Position numbers and translations under genes: made by a program. Under the pieces are notes generated by a model, which ran no database searches, was not told the DNA's origin, and saw nothing but the letters and a program-made list of their open reading frames with translations. From Chlamydoabsidia padenii (taxonomy: Eukaryota > Mucoromycota > Mucoromycetes > Mucorales > Cunninghamellaceae): a stretch of DNA of 64,000 bases. Positions within the stretch are counted from its first letter, which is position 1; each line of letters starts with the position of its first letter. Positions 55,627-64,000 of this stretch are shown here, piece after piece. The stretch is from contig JAIWND010000001.1 of assembly GCA_025330725.1 (NCBI GenBank), positions 1,866,501 to 1,930,500 on the forward strand. The letters are read 5' to 3'.

Positions 55627-57180
55627 CCGATGATTTGTTGATGCTTCTGTGGTTGGTGATGAATCTTTTCTGTTGTTTGTGGATGATGATCAATAGAGTA
55701 GAGTGGTGTCAGGAGAAGAAGAGGATAGATGGTTAAATCAACAGTAAAAGAGTCCAATATAATATAAAACACAAAAAAACACACACAAAAAAAAAAAAAC
55801 GTGTTTTGGATTATAAAAGAGAAAGAAGGGGGGGAAGAGAAACAAGTTGGAAAAAAAAAATATTGGTCCTATGGTGCTTAAGAACCAAAACAGGAATCGG
55901 GATTTCAATGTTTTGATAGGTATATAATTCAACGAAAAAGTAAATACCATGCTTCTCTTTTTCTCTTTTGGATAGACAATACTTGACATCCATGTCATGA
56001 CCTACTTAACCTCTGGCGGCTTTAACAACCAACAGTTGATTGTTGGTATCAAGTGGGTACCTTGCTTTGGCGGAACCTGTTGGATTCTATTTTTGCCCAC
56101 ACAACATCCATGAACCAAAAGTAACTCCCAAGATAAAGTGTGAACAAGAGTGGAATACAAGAAACCAACATCCCATTTTTATTATTACCTTCTTTCTAGG
56201 ACTTGGATTAAAACTTATCATGTGGGGTGCTGTGACACCTTTTAGGATGGTGATGATTATCTGGTGGTTTTCGCATTGATAAACTACCTCCTGGCATCAT
56301 TTAAACAGGTCTATTTATTTGGGTTTAGATTGCATAGTTTTTAACTTGTTTGTATAAATCATATATAATAAAAATCAATACTTCTTATTAGTAACGATTG
56401 ATTGTATGTAATCATTATGGACAAAGCTCTCTCTACTTCAGGATGTGTTCTTGATAGAAAAAAAAAAAAAAAAACTCACACTAGGACTTTATCGGTGTCG
56501 GCGCTTGAATTATATATGCAAATGTTGTCTCTTGTCGATCATGCCGGCTACTTTTTCACACACACACACACACACACAGTTTAGATAATCCTTCTTTTCA
56601 TGTATTGGGGGAGAGTTTGTTTTATAGAATGCAGTATGATGAAGTGATTGATTGACTGATTTTCTCGGATCGAGTCTATAGAGACAATTGAGGGGGGAAG
56701 GACTCGTTTCACCGATTTACAATACACTCAACTGACCTATATTAAAGTGAAAAACGTAATTCTGGATACAAATAAGCAAATGATGTCCTCCTTAAATAGA
56801 ATCAACCAAATCATCACTTTTATAATGATGATGGTGAGGAACAATGACATGAAATGATTCATTAAACTTGAAACTTTTAAAAAAAGAGTGGTCATGGAAT
56901 GAAGACAGTAGAAAAAAAAAACCTCCGTTTTATGTATGATGCATATGGGGATGAAAAAAGTGGCCCTGATCCAATCATTGCCGTAGTAGATCACGGTACC
57001 ATTTTTGCTATCAACTCAAACGACCAGTCTTTTCAAACCCCGACGGCGCCGAGGAGATAAAAGGACCAACGGCATTACGTCTTCTCTCTTTTACTTTTTT
57101 CACACTCTTATCTTTCTTTTTTTTTTTTTTTTTTTTTTTTTTTCTTTTTTTATTATTATTATTTTTACTCTTTTACATCA
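55627..57180. other. Divergent intergenic region with microsatellites
   Basis: Kinase promoter on the left (CGGGATTTCAAT at 55898, about 270 bp from its start) and protease promoter on the right, with a T run of about 26 nt at 57118-57143 directly upstream of the protease. (CA)n at 56559-56579. Open frames at 56040 and 56737 have no recognisable features. No gene seen. Confidence 0.45.
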
Positions 57181-58694
57181 ATGAAATTATCCATTATCAC
57201 CAGTGCTTTGCTACTTGCTGGCTATGCAGTGGCAGCACCTGCCATGGCTCCTTGCGATGAAGAAAAGATGGCTCCTTTGTATATTCCCGCTGAAACCGAA
57301 TCTGTCCAAGATTCTTACATTGTTGTCCTAAAGAATCATTTAAACGAACGAAACATGGAAGAACATGCTGCTTGGATTACTGCTCTTGTGGACCAAAATC
57401 AACCCTTTTATTCAAGCTGGCTCGACCCTTCTCATTCTAAACATGGTATCAAGCATATTTACGATTCGGCTGGTTTGAAGGGATACTCCGGCAAGTTTGA
57501 ACGTCAAGTCATTGACCTTATCCGCTCTTCTGATGATGTAAGTAAATCAAACAATTTGGTTTATTTATTTATTAAACCACCCATATTTAACCCTTTATCC
57601 CTCTCTCTCTCTTTTTTATCATCTAGGTCCTTTATGTTGAACAAGATTCTCTTGTCTATGCCAATGAATTACAAAGAAGCGCTCCCTGGGGTCTTGCTCG
57701 AGTATCTCATCGAGATAGATTATCCTTCAGCACATTCAACAAGTACGAATTTGATGGATCCACAGCTGGTGAAGGGGTCAAGGTCTATGTGATTGATACT
57801 GGTGTGAACATTGACCATGTAGATTTGGAAGGCCGTGCTACTTGGGGTGCTACTATTCCCTCTGGTGATCCCGATGAAGATGGAAATGGTCATGGCTCTC
57901 ACTGTGCAGGTACAATTGCTGGCAAGAAATATGGTGTGGCCAAGAAGGCTGAACCAGTGGCTGTCAAGGTCTTGCGCTCAAATGGCTCGGGTACCATGAG
58001 TGATGTGGTCGAAGGTGTTGAATGGGCTTCCATTGCTCATTCCAAGGCTGCTGAAGCTGCCAAAAAGTCTGGTAAACCTTTCAAGGGATCTGTAGCCAAC
58101 ATGTCTTTGGGTGGTGGCAAGTCTCGATCTTTGGATATTGCTGTTAATGGTGCTGTCGATGCTGGTATTGTCTTTGCTGTTGCCGCAGGTAAAGTATTGA
58201 TTAATTAATTGATAAATAGAATAACATCATATTAATTCTTCCTTTTTTTCTATGTGTGTATAGGTAATGATAATGCGGATGCATGCAACTACTCTCCTGC
58301 GTCTGCTGAAAATGCCATTACTGTGGGTGCTTCTACTCTCTCCGATGAACGTGCGTACTTCTCTAACTATGGTAAATGTGTGGATGTCTTTGCTCCTGGT
58401 TTGAACATCTTATCTATCTGGCGTGGAAGCAAGTATGCCACCAACACTATCTCTGGTACTTCCATGGCTTCTCCTCATGTCGCTGGTCTCGCTGCTTACT
58501 TGCTCAGTCAAGAAGAAGAAGGTGCAAGTCCCAAGCAAATCAAGGACAAACTCTTGAATTTGGCCACTAAGGGTGCATTGACGGATGTGGGCTCACAATC
58601 ACCCAATTTGTTGATTTACAATGGCTTTGATAAGAAGGACAAGAAAAGCTTCAAGTCCATCTTCCATGATACCTTTGCTGCCTCGGATTATTGA
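57181..58694 (+). CDS. Subtilisin-like serine protease (S8A, proteinase K/cerevisin type)
   Basis: Three exons (57181-57537, 57627-58188, 58264-58694) give 449 residues. A signal peptide (MKLSIITSALLLAGYAVAAPA) is followed by an I9 inhibitor-type prodomain (SYIVVLKNHLNERNMEEHAAWI...VLYVEQDSLVY). The catalytic triad is complete: Asp in VYVIDTGVNIDHVDLEGRA, His in GNGHGSHCAGTIAG, Ser in SGTSMASPHVAGLAAY. The oxyanion Asn is in GNDNADACNYSPAS. The 57600-57780 part, containing APWGLARVSHRD, marks the mature N-terminus. The enzyme would be secreted or vacuolar and is a general endopeptidase. Codons are biased to well-expressed use. The last residues (KSFKSIFHDTFAASDY) extend slightly past the core. 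Very secure. Confidence 0.97.
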
Positions 58695-58875
58695 TCATTC
58701 TTATCTAGATGATATTTTGATCTCTATTCCCTATAGTATATAGTCCCCACTTTTTTTTTATATATATTCATTACCCTCCACTATTTTTTTTTTAGTTAGT
58801 TAGTTTGTTTTGGTGGGTACTTTATGTGTGTATTGATGTTTTATTCTTCTTCTCTTTGTGTATCTTCTCCCTACT

Positions 58876-58906
<31 letters not shown>

Positions 58907-59049
58907 CTTGTATCTTTGATTGTTATTGACTTTTTTATCTGCCTTGCAACAATAAAAATGTTTATACAAACTGATTGATGATGATGGGTCATGGTGGGGT
59001 TAAATTGCATGATCATATGCATGATCCATGCGAAATTCCGGCCAAGCAT

Positions 59050-59062
59050 CGGGATTTGAAAT
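59050..59062 (+). promoter_or_regulatory. CGGGATTTGAAAT element
   Basis: Perfect copy of the recurrent element about 350 bp downstream of the protease. Confidence 0.38.
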
Positions 59063-59392
59063 ATTCATTAACCCAAAGGAATTCAATGTTTGGGTCAGTT
59101 TCACCTACTAGCACATCCTATCGTGACCAAGTGACCTGTAAAAGGGGTGGGGAACCTATGACATGAAAGATACCTGATCGAGCGTTATACATGGGAAATA
59201 AAAAGATGCTACGGAGGTATATATATATCACTTGAGGATACACAATGACGTTTACAGGTGATCCTATGGATGCCTATTTTGAGATCAATGCAAATTCAAA
59301 CAGTAGATCGATTTACACAGTATTCTTTATTAGATGATAACATTCACATATACTATTGCTAATGAATGGTCTATGTTACTATATCTATGTAA

Positions 59393-59577
59393 CTAGTGGA
59401 GGGGAATTCCATTTGCCAAAAGTCCTCGATACGTAATGTTCCAGAGTAGCTTGTGATTGTCAATAGGCATCATGTCCACTTGACCCATATACACAGATTT
59501 GTCTATCATAACCACAAGGGCAACATGCATAAAGATCCATAAAGCGATAGTTCCCATACAGAGAGAGTATCCTACAT
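59393..59577 (-). pseudogene. Coding-like terminal exon with membrane helix
   Basis: After a ...ATATGTAG acceptor the frame reads GYSLCMGTIALWIFMHVALVVMID, a strong membrane helix, then a hydrophilic tail ending NGIPLH and a TAG stop. An upstream minus-strand piece (SHGAHWPYLYKSK followed by GTAATA, near 59660-59715) could splice to it. No family recognised and no start found, so this is either a real short gene or a remnant. Confidence 0.3.
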
Positions 59578-59719
59578 ATATATATTAAAAAAAAAACAGA
59601 TTTCCACCTGTTAATAACCTGTTATCCCCTTTCCCACCCTTATCATTCATTATTACCTTTGATTTATAAAGATAAGGCCAGTGGGCCCCGTGGGAGATGA
59701 TACCACCATCAGTTGACCA

Positions 59720-59752
<33 letters not shown>

Positions 59753-60054
59753 CCTTGGAAGAGCTTTACATGTCATTGTTTCTTTCTTGTTGTCATCAGT
59801 CTACTCGTAGGATGCACCAGGTTGGTTATAAAGTGCATGTCGTTCAAGATGGATGTCGTCGTGGGAATCAAGTCTTGGTGATTACATTACAGAAGAATGG
59901 CCGATGCTTGATACTTGCCAAGGTTGTAAACTTTAGTGCCAAGTGAATTAAACACTATCTTGAGTGGTTTGCCGGAATATGTGTTTTTGAGATGGAAAAA
60001 AAAAAAGAAAAGAGAAGGAAATCGATTGAGGTGGAAGGGGGGAAAAAAAAAACA

Positions 60055-60066
60055 ATTGAAATCCCG
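60055..60066 (-). promoter_or_regulatory. CGGGATTTCAAT element
   Basis: Minus-orientation copy (reads ATTGAAATCCCG on plus). Confidence 0.35.
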
Positions 60067-60483
60067 ACATTAGCGGCCTTTACTTTATTCTTTCTTGCAT
60101 AATGTCCATAACAGTGATGCACTCTGATCAAAAGTTGGTATCCTCGGCTAATCTCATTAGAACTTGAATGCCTTTGATAGAACTGTTAATAAATTTTTTT
60201 TTCTACTTTATCTCGACCGAACAAGCTAATGTAAAGATACTCAATGTCAACATGGTTCTTACTTCCTGAATAGCAGCAAAAGAAAAACCAATATAATAAA
60301 CACTCCCTTCAGTCATCTTGATTGCTCCTCGGAAGTACGTATCATTCCTGGCGTTTCAAATAATAACGTCGACTTGAGATTGTCAATGTATAATGGGAGA
60401 TCCAGATCGATATGTATAGTCGAGCTGTAAGATTTGTTTACTTGCATACGAGAGCATGGCATAAAAGTCGTTTTGTCCGCAGA

Positions 60484-60496
60484 CGGGATTTGAAAT
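60484..60496 (+). promoter_or_regulatory. CGGGATTTGAAAT element
   Basis: Perfect copy, about 500 bp beyond the 3' end of the His/Gln-rich gene. Confidence 0.38.
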
Positions 60497-60977
60497 GCGG
60501 CATTATGTGTATGCCATCCAATGTAGTATGACACCTATCTCGACAAGTGATCTGTTCATGTACGCAGCATTAGTGAGATGGCTTTATTTGTTTTAACTAG
60601 TAATATGCATTAATGATCGGCAAACTTGATCTTGTCCCTCCTAAACCGGTCGCCCAATCAAAATACACCCACACCCACCATTCATACTTGTCAAATTATA
60701 TTTATTAAAAATATTATGTTCTTTATTAGTGTAATAAGAGGTTTATAACTATAAGGATACTATCTAATTTATAGGGATATATGGCAATTCAAGAATGAAG
60801 AAGTGGGATAAAAATGGAGGGCAAAATAGTAAATATTTATGTAGTATTCATGTATATGGCAAACCTGGCTAGCTAAAATAAGAGTAATAAGAATAGTAAA
60901 TGATAAAAAAGTGTGTATAAGGTTAAGGATAAAAGAAGCAAGAGAGACAGAAAGATAGGTACGCCTAGATTCTAATT

Positions 60978-62488
60978 CTATTTTGTAGTATTGGATGACC
61001 GGCCAAGCATTCTCTTAATAGATCGTTTCTTCCAGGTATTATTGTTATTATTGTGAGGTGGATGATGTTGATGAGTTGATGATATTGGTGAAGTAGGTAA
61101 AGAGTTGTTGGGTTGATAATCAGAATGAATTGAGAAGCGATCATCATCGTGAGGGAAGTTCAAGTCACCAAGAGCCAACTCTAGTTGTTGAGATGGTGTT
61201 GACCCTACAATGGATCGTCTTTTCGTGGGTTTCGTCGGTATTGATGGTACAGCAGGTACAGCTGCTGTTGAAGTAGTATTGGGTGAGGATGAGGATGCAA
61301 TTATTGATGCGTCATGCTGTTGTTGTTTTAGTGAATCTGGTATGTGCTGCTGCTCTTGTTTTTGTGGAGAAGCAGTGGTGACAGGTTGTACAGAAGCAGC
61401 TGTTGTTGTTGTTTGAGATAAAGATGGAGGATGATTAACATTGTTATCACCTTGTTGACTATCTGGTGTAATGACCAATGGTGGATTTATATAAGAAGAA
61501 GCATCAGATGGTGTTGGTGATTGTGGTGGAGAGTAAGCCTGTGGTAAACTTGAGATTGAAGTGAGTCGTTCGGATCGTGAGGGGGCTGCTGAAAATGTTC
61601 CATGATCGCTATAATCTTCATCTAAATTGTTGGATTGTTGTTGATGATGATGCATTGTAGGAGGAGGGAATCCACCACTGGTCCCACCCATCATCATCCC
61701 TGTCGTTAATCCAGTTGTTGCTGTAGGCGAAGTTGTCATTGGCATAACATTATGAATAGGCGCATGATGATGGTGATGATGATGGTGATATTGCTGCTGT
61801 TGTTGTCCAAGTACATGCGTCGCCCATTCCCTTTGTTTTCGTCGGGCTTCTTCAAAGATGGCAAACCAATTGATCGGCACTTCAACGCGTAGATATCGAG
61901 TCCATAAATGCACAGGAGGATTACCAGCTTCATCGAATGCATCATAAGCATCATAATCACCAGGAAGATATCGTGCCTGTGACCATCGCATTGGAGTATT
62001 TTCTGATCCTGTAATAGTAATAATAATAATAAAAAAAAGGGTATCATTAAACGAAGATCTGTTTACCTTTTACATTATCATTGACATCGTATGGGGTAAA
62101 CCAACACGTGCTTGATTTTCTTATAATGTAAAAGAGTGTACACAAAATCATGATAAAAAGTAACAAGTTTTACTTACGGAGTACGGCAAAGCAACACATA
62201 TCGTCGTTCCAACCTAAGAACAAGATCCCAGCCCCATAATATATTGTCTCCAAGTTATTACAGTCAATCAATAGTGTCACATTTTGTTATCTTACCTTGA
62301 AATAGTCCAACGGAGACATGGTGAATCTTGATAATATAAAGAGCACCTTGTTTCAAGTCTTCGTGTTCAAGAGGTTGTAGTGTTCCTTCCCATAGAGCCG
62401 CTGATACTTTTCGATCGTTTACCGTATTGGATTGAGAGGGATGCCACCGTGCAAGCTTCTGTAGGGTCATTCGACTTTTGTCCACCAT
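60978..62488 (-). CDS. Uncharacterised His/Gln-rich protein
   Basis: Start at 62488 (MVDKSRMTLQKLARWHP). The first exon (62488-62296) continues to GALYIIKIHHVSVGLFQG, then WNDDMCCFAVL. The largest exon (about 62008-60978) begins SENTPMRWSQARYLPGDYDAYDAFDEAGNPPVHLWTRYLRVEVPINWFAIFEEARRKQREW, a block that looks conserved and folded. The rest is low complexity: His and Gln runs (about residues 150-175), Ser/Thr/Pro-rich, ending in a basic KKRSIKRMLGR tail. The exon in between reads CWFTPYDVNDNVKG in one frame, and I could not join it to the second exon without a 1-nt frame mismatch near 62110-62178. An unseen extra exon or a base error is likely. No function is recognised. Confidence 0.65.
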
Positions 62489-62893
62489 TTTGCGTTACAG
62501 AGACCAAAGTGGCGTAAAAAAAAAAAGTGGTAATGTGTGAAGGAAGGCTGGGGAAGAATTAAAAAATATGTAGATGGATATATAAGGAACGGTGTGGAGG
62601 TAGGAGTTGTGTATCAGGGTTAAATACGAGAGAATGAGAGAAGTAAAGGTAATGGAGAAGAAGTAGAAGAAAGAAGAAGATAAAAAAAAAAGAGTATAAG
62701 GGAAAGAAAGAGTCCGAAAGGGCCGAATGGATTTTAAAAACAGACTTTTATTCCAAAATCCTGGTTAGAGTTCCACAAGAGCAATCCAGTTCCCATATAA
62801 GGAAGACCGCAAAAAAAGAGTGTTCAAACCCCGATTATGTTAGCACTTTTTAAAGAATCAATCTATCGTATTCATTACCTTTATTTTTTAAAG
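62489..62893. other. Intergenic region
   Basis: Purine-rich tracts at 62630-62715 (CT-rich leader of the minus-strand gene) and TTCAAACCCCGA near 62823, an imperfect relative of the recurrent element. No gene seen. Confidence 0.4.
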
Positions 62894-63840
62894 TTACCAA
62901 CATCCTTCACTATCGATTATAGTTGTACATGGCGTATGTATATTAAGTGGTATGTTGCTTTCCATTTGATGATCCAAATAGCGTGATACAATTTCATTTT
63001 GGCGTTTCAGGAGTCCATTTGCGCCATCATCATCCTTGATTACTATGTATTGTCCAAATAAGCACCCTAGCTATAGAGAATAAAACATCATCAAAGTGAC
63101 ATAAGCAGCCAACAAGGTCCACATCAGATCGAGTCGCTGTCAATTGAAAAGTGTCGGTCAAGTCATCCACATCAGAAGCAAGTTCCTAAAGTTCAGAGCA
63201 ATCAATCAAGAATTATATTAGTAACACGAATAGGGTCATTTTTGATATCTTTTTTACCAGATCGATAGTACTCCCAGTTGACACCAAATAACAGATTACC
63301 GTAAATGGACCTTCATGTTCACCATTGCCACCATAAAAAGAGAGGCATTGGTCACAAGTTGCCCAATATTACCTGTTACCGCCAGCGCATTATAGTAAAA
63401 TGATAAAGGTTAATATATATATATATATATATCATGTCAAAAGGTCCCTTCTAAATATACTACCTTTTAGCCCTTTATCAGTATAGTTCTTCATACAAAG
63501 TGGCTGCTTGATCTATGTGTGTCCCCTGGTGGAAGAGGTAAAATATAAAGACTGTGAGTAAAAGCTGAAAAAAGAGCGATCAAGAATGTTCATTACCTTA
63601 TTCCAGTATTATTATCAAAAGGCCATATATTTGAAGTGAGAGGGATGACGTGATTAACAAGCATAGAGATGTACAGTACTAAAGGTTGTTGTTAAAAAGA
63701 GTAAAGATGAGTCATAAAAACATTAGTACAATAAGAGATGCATCAGTTCAGTTACCTAGTATTATATAACGTATCCAAGAAGAATAGCCATTGTTGAGAG
63801 CTGATAAATAGGTAATGCAGTTGATTGGATTTGATGTGGA
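62894..63840 (-). CDS. Possible membrane-protein gene, structure unresolved
   Basis: The minus strand has exon-like stretches. One starts near 63790: SSWIRYIILVLYISMLVNHVIPLTSNIW, a membrane helix split by GTAACT...TTTAG. Another near 63560 reads LLLTVFIFYLFHQGTHIDQAATLYEELY. A downstream chain reads PFTVICYLVSTGSTIDL, then ELASDVDDLTDTFQLTATRSD, then LGCLFGQYIVIKDDDG...HTPCTTIIDSEGCW and a TAA stop at 62894. The last three pieces join in frame with GT-AG ends. The first two do not join the rest in phase. No family recognised; the gene may be real but misread, or decayed. No start codon was settled, and the gene might extend beyond the given coordinates. Confidence 0.38.
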
Positions 63841-64000
63841 CAAAAGAGTAGAAGAAAAAGAGGTGATTCTTTTTTTCTACATTTTTTTTTTTTTTTTTTT
63901 TTCAAAATCCCCAGGGCCAATCGGCGTTTTAAAATTCCTTGTTTGTTACACCATTGATTTTTTTACATGATGGGATCATCATTATGCTAAACTGAGAGTA
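63841..64000. other. Window end, A/T-rich
   Basis: T run at 63883-63902 followed by TTCAAAATCCCC at 63901, an imperfect relative of the recurrent element. No gene assigned. Confidence 0.4.

Larger units (their letters stand above)
58695..60977. other. 2.3-kb stretch with coding-like fragments, no resolved gene
   Basis: The longest stretch in the window without a settled gene. It holds microsatellite and homopolymer tracts (T run at about 59722-59752), three CGGGATTT-type elements (59050, 60055, 60484) and coding-like pieces on both strands (59393-59577 minus, 59801-59946 plus, 60313-60534 minus). No continuous model joins the pieces. A degraded gene, or genes with very small exons, fit best. 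Confidence 0.4.

Noticed and set aside
1..64000. CRISPR array, rRNA genes or prophage-like content
   Set aside because: No regularly spaced direct repeats, rRNA or phage genes are seen, and the intron-rich genes show this is eukaryotic nuclear DNA.

Overview
The window reads as nuclear DNA of a filamentous fungus, most likely an early-diverging one (Mucoromycota, perhaps Mucorales). This is an inference from gene content and style, not from a database match. Genes are short and closely packed on both strands. Introns are mostly 45-150 nt, with GTAAGT-type donors, CTAAC/CTGAC-like branch sites and TAG/CAG acceptors. Intergenic DNA is AT-rich and full of homopolymer T/A tracts and microsatellites. 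All coding calls were made by translating exons and joining them at splice sites by eye.

Layout. 0-9.4 kb: BUD31 splicing factor (+), an AusD-like methyltransferase (-), a small gene encoding only a calcineurin-A-like regulatory tail (+), and a large EAF1/VID21-like NuA4 subunit with HSA, SANT and poly-Q regions (-). 9.4-19.3 kb: a short secreted peptide precursor with a Lys-Arg site (-), an LtrA-family membrane protein (+), a repeat-bearing gap, and a single-exon secreted orphan of 727 residues (+). 19.9-23.6 kb: a translation block of ribosomal protein eS6 (-), eIF4E (+) and eS7 (+). 23.8-31.9 kb: PEX11 (-), a PHD-finger protein (-), a membrane-anchored heme-thiolate peroxidase (+), a GDSL lipase/phospholipase B (+) and sulfiredoxin (-).

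32.2-38.2 kb: reticulon-like ER protein (+), an acidic secreted repeat protein (+), an SLC25 carrier (-) and pyruvate dehydrogenase E1-alpha (-). 38.5-46.4 kb: a 984-residue two-part glycosyltransferase-like protein (-), a PQ-loop vacuolar transporter (-), threonine aldolase (+) and a leader-bearing NDP kinase-like protein (-). 46.7-58.7 kb: a DCN1-like neddylation factor (+), glycogen synthase (-), a PX-domain AGC kinase resembling SGK3 (-) and a subtilisin-type protease (+). 58.7-64 kb: a poorly resolved stretch with coding-like fragments, an uncharacterised His/Gln-rich protein (-) and an unresolved possible membrane-protein gene (-).

Most genes are ordinary housekeeping genes with no operon-like logic. 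The points most worth a second look are the orphan calcineurin regulatory tail, the Kex2-type two-cysteine peptide precursor, a recurrent CGGGATTT[G/C/A]AA element found upstream of or inside many unrelated genes (with an inverted pair beside eS6), and a diverged dispersed repeat family at 16.0-16.4 kb and 48.2-48.5 kb. No tRNA, rRNA, CRISPR array or intact transposon was found.
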